Shown: positions 23,443 through 35,659 of the stretch, piece by piece
Layout of the letters: each line of letters begins with the position of its first letter
Numbering within the stretch: the first letter of the stretch is position 1
Origin: Okapia johnstoni
Lineage: Eukaryota > Chordata > Mammalia > Artiodactyla > Giraffidae
Direction: 5' to 3'
Length of the DNA stretch: 64,000 nucleotides
Assembly (NCBI GenBank): GCA_024291935.2
Contig: CM044311.1
Location: forward strand, 22,157,001-22,221,000
Notes under the pieces: model-generated
What the model saw: the letters and a program-made list of their open reading frames with translations, nothing else
Databases searched by the model: none
What the model was told of the DNA's origin: nothing
Translations under genes and position numbers: made by a program

Positions 23443-23706
23443 TGAGTTTGGCAAACTTTCTGCTTAGGGCCAAAGATAAATATCTTAGGTTCCAAAGAAT
23501 GTTCATAATATATGCAAAAATAGTAAATATCTTTGCTTTTACATAGTTTCTGTCACATAGTCTTCTTAATAATTATGTGTTTATTGATTTGCTTATTTAT
23601 TTTTTGTACTGTTTAAAATGTAATGAAACAAAACAAATTAGTGCAAGGGCAGTTGAAAAAATGTGAGCTGGATTTGGTCCAGGGGTCATAGTGTGCCAAT
23701 CCCCAG
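23443..23706. mobile_element. hAT-type non-autonomous DNA transposon, old
   Basis: The left end tttggcaaactttctgctta and the right end, gctggatttggtccaggggt then catagtgtgccaatccccag, are the two ends of a common mammalian element whose termini read ggttggcaaac inward on each strand. The inside is AT-rich. The subfamily is not fixed and the strand is left open. Confidence 0.6.
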
Positions 23707-25484
23707 TCTGGTAAAGTGAATGCCATTTGAAGCTACACTACCTTAAATTCACAGGGGAGAAACTGTATTATACTTAAGCAAGGCTGACCTGCTTATCCAA
23801 GGGCAAAACATCATTTAAAAGATGAGTCTAATCCACTTCTCTGGATGTACACCTATTTTGGAAAATCATTCCTTGCTTTTTTAATTTGAAAATTATATAT
23901 AAAACATTTAATGTGCTAGTGAAGATGAAATCAAATCAATGTTAGTTGTTGAAAGTATATAACAATAGGTTTCATAAAGAAATGAGCTAAAATTTGTATA
24001 AAAATCAATTACCACCAAGGATATAAACAAAAGTATTTTTTCATTTCAGTTTGGAGTACTTTTAACAATATTGTCCTGTCAGAAGACATGTATCTTATTT
24101 CTGCATGCACATGGAAAAGAATTGAAATGATGCCATGCACTATCACCAAAGAGAAAAATAGCAGAAGTTGGAGAAAAACACATTGTGAAATCCAGATTAT
24201 ATCTGGATTTAACTGCCCATAGATGCTAATTTTCAACTATATCCCAGATGGTGGTAAAATTAATAAAACCTTTCATGTGTATTTTAGAACATCACAGAAG
24301 CCATCTGGCTGTTGACTGTCACCTTAATTTTTAGTGTCTTTATTGTGAATTTTCTAGTCCAGCATACCACGTTAATGTCAGGGAATGTTTTATCATCCAT
24401 ATTTAATTATTAAGTACTTAAAAGCATTGACATTTTGAAACCAGGTATGATAAGACTGATTAAGATCATGCCCGTACACGCTAAATAGTGCATTGGAAAA
24501 TTCTTTGCAATTCAAGCCAAAAGACTATTGACCTGAAATAGGCAGGTTTCTTAGTTGGAAGTATTATGTAATTTGCATTATATCTGGTGTGACAATTCCT
24601 CAATTCACTGAGTTCATATAGACTCAGTTATAATATATTGTTAAGTTGCTTTCATAAAAATTCATGAGCAATAATTGTTGTATGGAAAGTATAATAGATA
24701 AACTCAGAGCCAAGAATTGAGAAAATTTCCTGACTTGAATACATGTTTGTTATTTGAGAGTAAGTTAGAGATGATGAAGAATTCATCTGATGCTATTACT
24801 GTTCTCAAAAAGTTAAGGATGCTCTATGCTTTGGATACAAATTAAAATGTAAAGTCTGTCCGCTGTAGCTTAGGATTCGTATTTTTATTCTACAAATGAG
24901 CAAAATATTTAAAAAGAGTGTGTCCCAGTATGTAAACACAAGGTAAGAAGCATAATTCTTTAATCAGTATCTAGAAAGAGAATCAGCAGTTTGAAATTTT
25001 ATGGACCTGTTTTTAATTTCCATTTTGATTATTTAAAAACACACCTCTTCTTGTGGCTTTTAATGTTTGCAAAAAAACAAAAAAACTGATGAATGGATTG
25101 ATTTTTTTTTATGTGAAGAAAGCATGTCGAAAAGAAACCTGATAGATGCAAAAAGAGCAAAGTCTGTTTTAGCATTTAGAGCCTAATAATGTCCACATTT
25201 CAGCAGAGAAGAGCATGCTGTCAATACTTTGTAGCATTTACAAAAAGGAAGCAGTCCAAGATGAAAAACTGATGATCTGCTGGAGAGATCAAAAGACAGG
25301 AACTATTTTTAGTAACTTACAAAACATTCCAAAAGTCTCTGCAGGGTTCACAATGGTTCTCTGTAGTTTACCCAGCAGCAAAGGAGAGTGCTGGAGCAGG
25401 CTGGAGTAAAAACAGTGATGAAATCGTCAGTACTATTAAGTAGCCCTAGCATTAATTTGCAATTCCCAACTTTCTGCCCAGCCA
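23707..25484. other. Unique AT-rich non-coding sequence
   Basis: About 1.8 kb without gene or recognised transposon. Confidence 0.4.
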
Positions 25485-25576
25485 AATGAGTAGCTCCTTG
25501 AGGGCTATGGTATTGTCTTATTTTTCCCTATTTTCCCTATATTTAACACCATGTTGGGTAGTGTTCTAAGAACTTA
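25485..25576 (+). mobile_element. L2 LINE 3' end fragment
   Basis: The gagtagctccttgagggcta, ttgtcttatttttccctatt and aacaccatgttgggtagtgt blocks follow the L2 3' UTR order. Cut short by the Bov-tA insertion. Confidence 0.65.
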
Positions 25577-25582
25577 GGACTA

Positions 25583-25868
25583 TTTGGTGAACTGGCGCAG
25601 TGGTAAAGAATCCACCTGCCCATTAGAAATAATACTGCAATAAACCTCCTCGATGAAAATCTCAAAAAAAAAAAAAAAAAAGAATCCACCTGCCATGCAA
25701 GAGATACAAAAACAGGGTTTTGATTCCTTGGTCGGGAAGATCCTCTAGCAGAGGAAATGGAAATCCACTTCAATATTCTTGCCCGGAAAATTCCATGGAC
25801 AAAAGAGACTGGCAAGCTACAGTCCATGGTGTGTCAAAGAGTAGAACACGACTGAAGCGACTGACTTT
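25583..25868 (+). mobile_element. Bov-tA SINE interrupted by a retrocopy
   Basis: The head (gtgaactggcgcagtggtaa) and the rest (atgcaagagat..., ggtcgggaagatcctctagc, gaacacgactgaagcgactg) make one Bov-tA once the insert 25621-25678 and one copy of its 16-bp duplicated target are set aside. The 3' tail grades into a CT/CA repeat (25871-25900). Confidence 0.9.
25621..25681 (+). mobile_element. Very short polyadenylated retrocopy (43 nt plus A18) inside the SINE
   Basis: The 43-base body (25621-25663) contains AATAAA at 25639-25644, with an 18-A run starting 19 bases after it (25664-25681), just as at the 3' end of an mRNA. A 16-bp direct repeat, aaagaatccacctgcc, flanks it at 25605-25620 and 25679-25694; the first As overlap the tail. 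This is the signature of LINE-mediated insertion of a strongly 5'-truncated polyadenylated transcript. The source gene is not recognised. Confidence 0.85.
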
Positions 25869-25870
25869 TT

Positions 25871-25900
<30 letters not shown>
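25871..25900. repeat. Compound (TC)n(AC)n microsatellite
   Basis: TC repeat followed directly by CA repeat at the 3' tail of the Bov-tA. Confidence 0.92.
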
Positions 25901-25901
<1 letters not shown>

Positions 25902-25921
25902 TATCACACATTAACCTAAGG

Positions 25922-26337
25922 AGCTGTAACCCACATATGGCATAGAATTCACTATAAAGAGCTGTATACTATCAGAGAATAGAGATCGTATCTGGAGAAA
26001 GAGCCAATGCAGAGGAAATAATCAGATCAGAGCTCCACCACAATTTATATCAGAATAAGGGGACCAAAATTCACAGCTGTGATGACAGATATGAGAACAG
26101 AAGCAGCACTGTTGATATTAAGTGATCCAGAGATGTGGTAACAGCAAATGTGGAACCAGAACAAGCTCCAGTGGAAATGGTGGCACTTACAGCTACTCCT
26201 GAAAAAAGTCAGAGAATAAAAATGAATACCAGCAGCAGCCATATCACAGTGGAGAATTAGACTGGGGTAGCTAATAGAAGCATCGACTCTATGAATCCAT
26301 GTCTCAAGATGGGGCTGGAAACTTCCCTAAAAGTTAC
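25922..26337. other. Unrecognised, less AT-rich sequence
   Basis: Not a repeat I can name. A 42-codon open stretch at 26132-26260 (+) and a second short overlapping frame ending in a stop near 26273 could be chance. Together with 26525-26830, beyond a SINE, this may be one old unit. Confidence 0.3.
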
Positions 26338-26347
26338 AAATAGGAGG

Positions 26348-26514
26348 GGGTTTAGTTGCTAAGTCATGTCCAGCCCTTGCAACCTCATGCACTGTAACCA
26401 GACAAGAATACTGGAGTGGGTTGCCATTTGCTTCTCCAGGGCTTGTTCCCATCCCAGGGATTGAACCCTGGTCTCCTGTATTGCAGGCAGATATTTTACC
26501 GACCGAGCTACCAT
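26348..26514 (-). mobile_element. Bov-tA SINE, antisense, internally shortened
   Basis: ttgctaagtcatgtccagcc, caagaatactggagtgggtt, and head cctgtattgcaggcagatat ... gagctacc. The usual middle (ggctcctctgtccatgggat region) is missing. Near-identical 10-bp flanks aaataggagg (26338-26347) and aaacaggagg (26515-26524) are the TSD. Confidence 0.9.
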
Positions 26515-26524
26515 AAACAGGAGG

Positions 26525-27440
26525 AAGTGGAGTCAAATTCGGATAAAACTGCGTCAGGACAAGACCATGTTTAGAAAATTGTACAAAGACCCAAGATTAC
26601 CTCACTTTGACCCAATCAGTAGGCAAGACAAAGAGAGGATATCACAAAACATCAAAGGGAAGACTGAAACCTGGAAAAGATCAGACATTACCTTTTCTCA
26701 AGGCCAGGAACTGGGAACATTCTGACTACAATGCAGTTTTATCACTTTGTGGCTGAAAGATAAATGCCAACATTTGACCTGGAAATCCAGAAATGCAGCC
26801 AGAGATTAAACCAAAACATATAAAATTATTTTCTAGAAATATATGTGCCCCCAGAATATGAGGATAAACACAAATATTCTATATTTCTTCCTACATATAA
26901 CAGATATTCAGTTTTCTCAGCTATATGATGACAATTAGTCTTTCATAAAGGTAATTACAGGTAATTACAGATTCAACAATTTACTTTTCCTATGAATGAT
27001 ATTCAAATACTGTGTTCGTGACTTGTCTGTGGCAAAAGTTAAATCAGAGTCTTTCCATTCCCATTCTCTCAATCCATGCCTCAACCACTTATTTCTGTCT
27101 GCTACTAAGGTGGAGATTCATGTAGTACAAAGCGACTTAATAATATCTCAAGTAAAATATAATTAGGGCCATAGAGCTGCTGTAGCAAAACAAATTCACA
27201 TTATGCCTTTCAAATTCAAGTAAAAATTATTTTTAAAATGTACTCATAAAATGTCCAAAAGAACATTTATGAGACAGCACTGAAACTCAGGTTTCTTTCC
27301 ATGTAAACTGAGTCTATTTCTCTACATTTTTGACTTTGCCCACATTAATTTTGTTTTCTTAGCATTTTTAAAAAGCAAAATCTGTATGTAACCATAATGT
27401 CAAAGCCAATATTAGCTTAAAGTTTTAATCAGCAAGCCTC
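26525..27440. other. Unrecognised sequence, then unique AT-rich DNA
   Basis: The first ~300 bases are less AT-rich. A perfect direct repeat ggtaattacaggtaattaca lies at about 26949-26968. No gene seen. Confidence 0.3.
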
Positions 27441-27447
27441 AGTTTGT

Positions 27448-27658
27448 GTGGGTGTTTCCTTGGTGGCTCAGATGGCAAAGAATGCAATGCAGAAGACATG
27501 GATTCAATCTTTGGGTCAGGAAGACACCCTGGAAAAAGGAATGACAACCCACTCCAGTAATCTTGCCTGAAGAATGCCATGGACAGAGGAGACTGGTGGA
27601 CTACAGCCCATGGCTTCATATAGAGTTGTAATGATTGAGCAACTGACACTTTCACTTT
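27448..27658 (+). mobile_element. Bov-tA SINE
   Basis: Sense copy with gtttccttggtggctcagat, caggaagacaccctggaaaa, gactggtggactacagccca and tgattgagcaactgacactt. A small deletion removed part of the head (aaagaatgcaatgcagaag). 7-bp flanks agtttgt at 27441-27447 and 27659-27665. Confidence 0.9.
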
Positions 27659-27665
27659 AGTTTGT

Positions 27666-28649
27666 ATTGTGCATTTGTGTGTATACATATTATCTAAAAA
27701 TTTAGCTGAAAAAGAGAATGATGTAAGAGGTTAGGAAGCAATGTTGTGAAGGAGTCATGTCAATCAATTAATAATAGAGATTCAATAGATGTAGTCTGCT
27801 GAGGTTAGAGTATGAGTAAAATACAGCTAAGCTTTCCTATTTTTGAAGATGGAATCTATTATCTTCATCATTGGGAGTCTTGGTGCCCTCCTCCTGTCAC
27901 CATGATTGCCACAACAGCTACAGTCAATTTATTTCCATTGTGTTCAGTGCTTCCTATTGATATTATCCTGATTCTGTTGCCCCCATAATACAGAGCAAAT
28001 TCTATACACCAGAGGACCTTTCCTAAAAGTAGTTTAGAGTTTTTTATCATAAACTTTTTCAGAATCACTAGATCCCTTCAATGCAACCATTTTTTATTGT
28101 TGTTGTTGTTGGGGGAAGGAATTTTTTAGAATCTTTGTACACAATTAAACAACTAACAAATATTTTGAAAGCTGAAATAAGACTTCTATGTTGTGATGGC
28201 TGTAACACCCCAAAATGAAGCATTTATGAATGTGATAGAGTAGACAGCTGGCAGGCCATTAAAGTTCTTAAGAAGTTAGTTAATGTTACATGGAAGATAT
28301 AAGTATTTATTTATAGGGATATATTTGCTGTGAATTGACTATTAAGTGGGGAATAAACTGATTAATTTGCATAAAGAGATCAACAAGTATTTCCATAGAT
28401 AGAAATTAATTTGCCCAAATGCCTTCTCAGTTTGAGGATATCTGAAGTTCCAGGAGTATTATTTTTCTTCCTTTCACAGAGTTCAACTGTCTATTTTATA
28501 TATAAACTATATCTTAAGACATATACGACTTAGTAAATAAATTACATCCTGTTTCAGCTATTTATAATATTCTACTCCTCTAAGAAAGTGTTCTGTGTTC
28601 ATGAAGCAAAATGTTTGGATTGCTATTTTTCTTTTTCTTCTCCAGTGTT
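27666..28649. other. Unique non-coding sequence
   Basis: No gene. A (TTG)n run sits at 28097-28111. Confidence 0.4.
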
Positions 28650-28836
28650 AGTCAGTTCAGTCACTCAGTCATGTCTGACTCTTTGCAACTCCATGGACTG
28701 CAGCACACCAGGCTTTCCTGTCCATCACCAACTCCCAGAGCTTGCTTAAGCTCATGTCCATCGAGTCGGTGATGCCATCCACTCATCTCATCCTCTGTCG
28801 TCCCCTTCTCTTCCCACATTCAAGCTTCTCCAGCAT
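28650..28836 (-). mobile_element. BovB LINE 3' tip, antisense
   Basis: Only the last ~190 bases of BovB: gtcagttcagtcactcagtc, atggactgcagcacaccagg, tcgagtcggtgatgccatcc, then ttcaagcttctccagcata. Short and fairly young-looking. Confidence 0.9.
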
Positions 28837-29060
28837 AGACACACCCTAAGTCCCTAACAGGTTAAGATCCTTTGCCTAGACAATTAGAAGAATTAGGAGG
28901 GAAGTTGTAACTCTTAAAATGGCCTGATAAATATATGAAAATGAAGAACGATGTGGAGATGTGATCTTAGATGTAGAATATGTGTCACATTTCAACAAGG
29001 GGAAGAATTTATTGAAAGGTCAAAACTGTAATGAGTCAACAACCTCATTCAGAGTCATTT

Positions 29061-29787
29061 GTGTTCAGTTACTAAGTCATGTCTGACTCTCGGCGACTCT
29101 ATGGACTGCAGCATGCTGGCTTCCCTGTCCTTTGCTATCTGCCAGAGATTGCTCAAACTCATGTCCATCGAGTCAGTGATGCCATCCAACCATCTCATCC
29201 TCTGTCTTTCCTTCTCCTCCTGCCTTCAGTCTTTCCTGGTACTAGGGGTTTTTGTGAGTCAGCTCTTCGAATGAGGTGACCAAATTATCGGAGCTTCAGC
29301 TTCAGTCCTTCCAATGAGTATTCAGGTTTGATTTCCTCTAAGAGTGACTGGTTTGATCTCCTTGCACTCCAAGGGAATTTCAAGAGTCTTCTCCAGCACC
29401 ACAGTTTGAAAGCATCAATTATTTGGTGCTCAGCCTTCTTTATGTTCCAGCTCTCACATCTGTACATGACTACTGAAGAAATTATAGCTTTGACTAGATG
29501 GACCTTTGTTGCAAGGCATTTTTGTTGCAAAGTGTTGCTCTCCTTTTTAATATGCTGTCTAGGTTTGTCATTGCTTTTCTTCCAAGGAGCAAGTGTCTTT
29601 TAATTTCATGACTGCAGTCACCATCTGCGGTGATTTTGGAGCCCAAGAAAATAAAGTCTGTGAGTGCTTCCATTTTTTCCCATCCCCATGAAGTGATGAG
29701 ACCAGATGCTTCAATCTTAGTTTTTTGAATGTTGAGTTTTAAGTCAGCTTTTTCACTCTCCTCTTTCACCTTCATCAAGAAGCTCAT
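29061..29787 (-). mobile_element. BovB LINE fragment, antisense
   Basis: About 730 bases from the 3' end (gtgttcagttactaagtcat) to the start of the RT thumb region (ttcaccttcatcaagaagct). The minus-strand frames 29494-29787 and 29285-29530 keep BovB protein (SFLMKVKEESEKADLKLNIQ; FKLWCWRRLLKFPWSARRSN) but are shifted relative to each other. A small duplication ttttgttgcaa at 29504-29530 lies near the break. Confidence 0.92.
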
Positions 29788-31084
29788 TTAGAGTATCCTT
29801 AATATAATTGGGATGCCTATGTAATCTACAGCTGTCTTTGTGATATTTTTATTATGTATATTAAAAGTAGAGATTATATTGAAGAAAAGCATATTCTATA
29901 AAATTAAATTTTTTTAAATTAAATATTGTGTGAGGAACCAGAAGTCCTAAATTCAAAGCCTTCAGTAATATAACCCACACAAAATTTTACTGGGTTACAT
30001 TTATGAAATTCACACACATATATTTGTATTTATTTATATACCCTTACTAAACCTTGGACATTCTCATTTTGCTCTGAAGAGAGGAAAGATCTACTAAGTA
30101 GAGTAATAGAGTACTTGTTGTAGGGACAAGATGAGAAAATAATGGGCATTCTTCATTTTCATTATAGTATTAATATTAGGATAGAGGACAGTGTTCAGTC
30201 TTTTAAAATACTCCTATGCTTGTTTGTGACCACTACCTCCTCATAATCATCTCCTCTTATCTCAAGCCATCTTTCAATCCCCAATTCTAGTAACTGCCAC
30301 ACCATCATACATGCAGAAATTTCGTAATATTTTTACATAATTTCAAGACCATTCATTTTGATCCTCATTGTCTCAACCTCAAGGTATTTTCATAACACAA
30401 GAGTAGTCTTTAGGGCCAACAGATACAGTAACTATATCTATACCCAGGTTTTTAATCATGAATGACAGCAAACCATTAACGAACACTTGGCATTTTCTCT
30501 GCCAGGTAAATATGTCAAAATGTCCCATGCTCATAAACCCATGCTGTGTTCACTAATGTGCTGTTAGAACTATATCGTGTTTGAAAAAAGAAATAAAATC
30601 TCTCATTTGTAGCATTTCCCAATTTTCATTTTGCCAGTAATCCCATCATGGCTGATTAATCAAAGAATATCAAAGGGTTTGTAAAATTCTTAAAATTGAA
30701 TGATTAGCTCTGGTGATTCAGTGAAAGCTAGGACTAGGACACCCATGGCTGGGTTAAGTTCAAGGAATAGTGAGTGTATGCTTATGAGGTAATTAATTTC
30801 AGGAGGTAAAGCAAATAGATCCCAATACATTTTGCTCAAAGCATTTATGGATGATTCTAATTTCTGTGTAAAATTAAAGCTAGGACTTGAATTATTACTC
30901 TTTCAAATATTTGATGGAAAAATTCTAAGTATCAAGACCATAAAATATGGCTGAAAGAGAAAAGTCAAGATCATGGACGTCTTTGTTATTTCTCAAAACT
31001 AACAGGAAGAATGAGCATTTATTCTTAGGTAATTAGTAAAATAAGTATACTTTGATATATATATATGCAGCATATAGATGTGTA
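29788..31084. other. Unique AT-rich non-coding sequence
   Basis: No gene. A TA/TG alternation at 31056-31100 precedes the L1 fragment. Confidence 0.4.
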
Positions 31085-31345
31085 TATATACATATATATC
31101 TTTATCATTAAATATTATTCAGCCATAAAAGAATAATGAAATCTTGCCCTATGCAAAAATGATGGACCTTGATGGCAGTATGCTAAGATAAATTAGTGAG
31201 ACAGAATAAGACAAATTCCACATGACCACTTTTATATGCTGAGTTAAAAAAAAAATCCAAGTTCATAGATACAGAGAACAGATTGTTGGTTGCTGAGGTG
31301 GCAGAGATAGAAAAATGGGTGAAAGGGTATGAGTTAATATTTTCA
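31085..31345 (+). mobile_element. L1 3' end fragment, sense
   Basis: Recognised by aaatattattcagccataaa, agaataatgaaatcttgccc, tgatggaccttgatggcagt, cacatgaccacttttatatg and catagatacagagaacagat. Truncated at both ends and old. Confidence 0.88.
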
Positions 31346-31429
31346 AAAAAAGAAGGCATGCAAGACAGCATATGTTGTATGCTGCATTTTATAAGAAAGA
31401 AGCAAAAATCAGACAATAAACATATGTTG

Positions 31430-31712
31430 TGCTATGGCAATTTATAATAAGAAACATTTATATTTGATCTTTATTCCCAGTCCCCTACATAAGGCTCCTA
31501 AAACCTTTGTAAATTTCTAAGTGATAGAGCACTAGGAACATCTTTTGTTTTAGTGAGATGACCCTGGGAAGGCTCCTGCAAAGCTTCTAGACAGGGGCTG
31601 ATCAAAAGAAAGCCCAAGTCATGATAAGAAGCGTGCAATCTTCCCCCACAACTTCTCTAGGGAGGAAAAAGGGGGTGGAAATGGAGTTAATAACTGTTCG
31701 TAATAAGTAAAT
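31430..31712 (+). mobile_element. Old LTR-like interspersed repeat, family not named
   Basis: aaatttctaagtgatagagc, gagatgaccctgggaaggct and ggtggaaatggagttaataa are familiar blocks of a mammal-wide LTR-like repeat. I cannot name the family safely. Confidence 0.4.
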
Positions 31713-31715
31713 AAA

Positions 31716-33125
31716 TAAATATTGAGTGAATATGTTTACAACTTATAGACTCATAAAATCCTGAATGTGGATGCAGAACAGGTTCTAGAAAGCCATGAAA
31801 AAAAAAAACTTACATGTCTGAGCTTGAGGAACCTCAAAGAAATAATGGCTGGATTCCCATTTATTAGTCTTTGCTTTTCACTCTCAAAAATAATACTTAG
31901 GTTTCATTCACCAAAGATTATTTGATAATCTTCTACTTTAAAAACCATACCAATTTCCACATATAATAGTCCAGAGGTGAAAGGCACTGGCATCTGCCTC
32001 TTAACTGCATCCTCTTTAGGGTATTTGGTGGAATTTTGAACTAAAATTAATTTCCAATGGTAATTTATTAAGTCAGAAAACATTTGAAGAACAGCATGTT
32101 TTCTATGTCCTGGAATGTTACAGGTAAAGAAGCTGTTATCCTTCCATTTCACATCACTGAAAATCAAGGGTTTATTTATTTATTTCAATTTAAAAATAAA
32201 GACGAAATCCTCTTTGTTTTTAAATCTTAGAGTGAAAAAAGCCTTTCTTTGACTAGTCCCATGTAGTATATGGGGGAATCTAAACATCAGTATAATATGA
32301 ATTCCTGTAAGTTTTTATTTGATATAAATTAAATCATCTTTTAAATAGGTTTTAAAGATACTTTAAATATCAATTTGCATATTCCAAATTGATACACGAG
32401 GCTCTATAATAATCCATATGCAATTTATTTTCCTATTGTATGATTATTTATAATCCCTATCATGTTATTTCTAAAATAATATTCACCAAGCTATTGACAC
32501 TAAATAAATATCTTAACAGAAACTTCTGTAGGTTGTTATTTATGAAATGAAAAAGGAGTAAGTAAACACAAACTTCAAGTCTATAATTGTTTTCATTTGT
32601 CATGAATTTCTAAGGTAAACTGAATTATCACTGATTTGTCAGATGTATTACATAATATGGATTACAAAATGCATATTATCAGGGAAATTATTTATCACAC
32701 ATTAAATTAGACTTTATCTCATTGTCTTCATAAAGCACTAGCTGGAATCAATTACAGAAAATATCTATAGAAAATATGTAACAATGTATACAGGATTAAG
32801 TCTACCAGTCAAATCACTATATTACATTGTATTATATTTTTGAAACTATGTTGTTGCAGCTTTCTCAATAGGGAAATCTCATATCTTGAAGATCATTAAG
32901 GACGGGACAGGCCTGCTGTATTGTACAATACAAATGCCATTTGTCACACTTTTTGGTGGTTCAAAATATTTAGACATGCTTCTTAGGTTGGTGAAACTGA
33001 ATGTATTGGGAGTCTATCCCTCTGCAAGGTATAAGTTCATCTAGCAGGGTTTCCTATCAGGATGTGTTTAACTATGTCACATGAGCCCTAACAATCAGAA
33101 ATTTAGCTTGAGCCTTGCATTCATT
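31716..33125. other. Unique AT-rich non-coding sequence
   Basis: No gene or recognised transposon over 1.4 kb. The minus-strand frame 31904-32167 has no recognisable product. Confidence 0.4.
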
Positions 33126-33133
33126 AAACTAGT

Positions 33134-33340
33134 TAGGTAGGCGGGTTTAGTCACCAAGTCATGTCTGACTCTTACAACCCCATGGACTGTAGTCTGCCAG
33201 GCTCCTCTGCCCATGGGATTTCCCAGGCAAGAATACTGGAGTGGGTTGCCATTGCCTTCTCCAGGGGATTTTCCTGATCCAGGGATCAAACTCTGGTCTC
33301 CTGCACTGCAGGCAGACTCTTTATGGACTGAGCCACCAGA
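33134..33340 (-). mobile_element. Bov-tA SINE, antisense
   Basis: ggtttagtcaccaagtcatg, ccatggactgtagtctgcca, aagaatactggagtgggttg and head cctgcactgcaggcagactc ... gagccaccag. Possible short flanks aaactag/aaactgg. Confidence 0.92.
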
Positions 33341-33483
33341 AAACTGGAGACACCAAGAAATGGCAGCCCCTGCCCCAGGGGAGGCAGTGGAAGGAGAGTT
33401 CCTGTCTAGCATCTATGACAAAAAGCTGAGCTGTTTCTGCACAGCAACAAAAGTACATACATACGCACACATTATATATGTCG

Positions 33484-33612
33484 TGTGTGTGTTTGTGTGC
33501 TGGTCACTCAGTCGTGTCCGACTCTGTGTGACCCCATGGACTGTAGCCCTCCAGGCTGTTCTGTCCATAGGATTCTCCAGGCAACAATAATGGAGTAGGT
33601 TGTCTTTTTTTC
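33484..33612 (-). mobile_element. Bov-A monomer fragment, antisense
   Basis: TG-rich tail, then cactcagtcgtgtccgactc, ccatggactgtagccctcca and ggattctccaggcaacaata. It stops where the tRNA-like head would begin. CpG sites survive, which suggests it is rather young. Confidence 0.88.
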
Positions 33613-33620
33613 CTCCAATA

Positions 33621-34609
33621 TATATCTTGGATCCCACATAAAACAGTTTTTACTGAAGTTGAGAGAAAAAATGGCCACTGGTTAAATGTACTTTGGTTGA
33701 GTATTTTGGGTATATAGCACACTTTTTTAAGAAACTCTGAGATGAAGTATTATAAACTTGGTATATACTAATTAATTACCAGTTGAAGCTTTTATACCTC
33801 CACCCTACTCCCAAACAGTATTGAACTATTCATAAATTATAGAGCAAAACAAAACATTCCAGCAAACACCATTCCCCATACCCAAATAATTCAGGCTGTC
33901 TCTTGTTTTAATGACTTTTCCCCTTTCCAGTAGGATCTAAAAATATGTAATTGTGCTCCTTTTTGAAAATATGATTTCATCCCCTGGTATGATCTTGGCT
34001 GTTACTTTATCTTAGAGATAGAAAGGTTTAGAATTCTCTCTTAGAATGATAAGAAACTATTGTACACATTTGTATAAAAATATCAAGAGATTCCTTCAGT
34101 GGAAAGGTCATATCCAACCTGTTTGAGCTCTTTCATTTTATAGAATTCAATAGTTTATTTCTTTTGTTGGATTCTGTGGTTCTTTCTGTTTGTGAAAAAT
34201 CTCTTGACAATGATGAATACATGACAATATTTCTGGGCAGACAAAGTGTCAAAGATCTTCATAGCTAGGAAAGATATTGTTTGGTGAGTTGTGAATATAA
34301 GTTAATAGCATCAAATTAATAATATCAACCACTGCAGAAAAATAAAAACAAATTAAACTTCCACTAACTCACTCAGTTTAAAGGAACATGTATGGTTGAA
34401 ATATAATTTGTCTTAATATGCTAATTTGAGTTTTAGTCTAAAAGGTAATTATGAGCTAGAAGTACATTTGCAATGAGGGAGATCAGTATTGTTGATTTTG
34501 ACTTCTTGGGGATGATTTTATTTGTAGAAAGGAAGAAAAAAACTAGCTTAGGGAAAAAAATATTTGAAAATGAAATGTGTTATTGGTTCACATTTATTTA
34601 TTTCCTCTC
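33621..34609. other. Unique non-coding sequence
   Basis: No gene or recognised repeat. Confidence 0.4.
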
Positions 34610-34895
34610 CATTCCTGTCATGCTTCATTGGGGAATATTTTCTCTGCCCCATTGACTTTAGATTTGGTCAAATAACTTGATTTGCTCAATGGAATGTGGA
34701 CGTACATGACATAAGTCACATTCTAATTAGAGCTGTAAATGCCCCAGTGTTGTTCAAATCTGTTCCCCCACTTCCCCTTCAGGCTTCTGCCATCAATCAG
34801 AATAGTTTGCTCAATGTAGAAACTGCTTCTTCATCTGCAGACCTAGAAAGAGAAGACACAAAAAACTTGGCCCAATCCTACACATAGCCATAGAT
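34610..34895 (+). mobile_element. Old mammal-wide interspersed repeat, family not named
   Basis: The order tgactttagatttggtcaaa, acttgatttgctcaatggaa, aggcttctgccatcaatcag and aacttggcccaatcctacac matches a common old mammalian repeat. The 63-codon frame 34696-34887 is an accident of it. Confidence 0.45.
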
Positions 34896-35659
34896 TAAGC
34901 ATTTCTCTCACTTTATATAAGTAAGAATGTAATGAAATCTACTGAGTTTCCAAGGTTGTTTATTGTTGAATCAAAAGCTTATTAATATAGTACATAGAGC
35001 AGTTAAGGTGTTCTTAGATGCTTGTCTTGTCTGTAAAAGAAAAATTTTTAAAATATAATTCATAAGAAAGAAAATAAATCAAAAAATTAAAACATCCTTA
35101 ATAATTGTGAGCCGCTGTTGGTGTTTTGCTGCATATAAAATAAAATGTCTCTACATTTTTAGAAATATAGAGGCACATATTATCTAGATAAAGTAAAATA
35201 TCTTAATAAAGAGAGAATTTTAAACATGAATTTTGCTCTTCCAAAGTTTTTTTGACCTATGAAATGGCATGATTGCCCTAACTACCACTTTGATGTTAAC
35301 CATTTATGCTATAAATAAAAGACATAGGGTAAGCAGTTTAATCTCTATCCTGAAAGGAATAAATAACTCCAAAATTTTAGAGTCTCCTTATCCTAAACTG
35401 GTAAATTGGAAAAATACTATCAGCCTAAGAATTTCTTTTAGTTTAGAATCAAATGAGAAAATGCACATGAGACAAGGTTGCATTAGCACATTTATGACCA
35501 TTGTGCTATGTTTTGGTTGGGGTACAGAAAAGTATTAATAATATTTGGTAGAGAGCATTTGAGATTCTGAATTATTCCCTGACTTCCAGACTCATATATT
35601 TAGCACCTTCCTTAATACCTATAGATAAGTACACAATCTGAATTTCAAACATTACAGAT
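34896..35659. other. Unique AT-rich non-coding sequence
   Basis: No gene. The 89-codon frame 35269-35538 shows no recognisable domain. Confidence 0.4.

Noticed and set aside
33213..33590. 125-codon open frame, plus strand
   Set aside because: Runs through an antisense Bov-tA and into a Bov-A monomer; repeat-derived.
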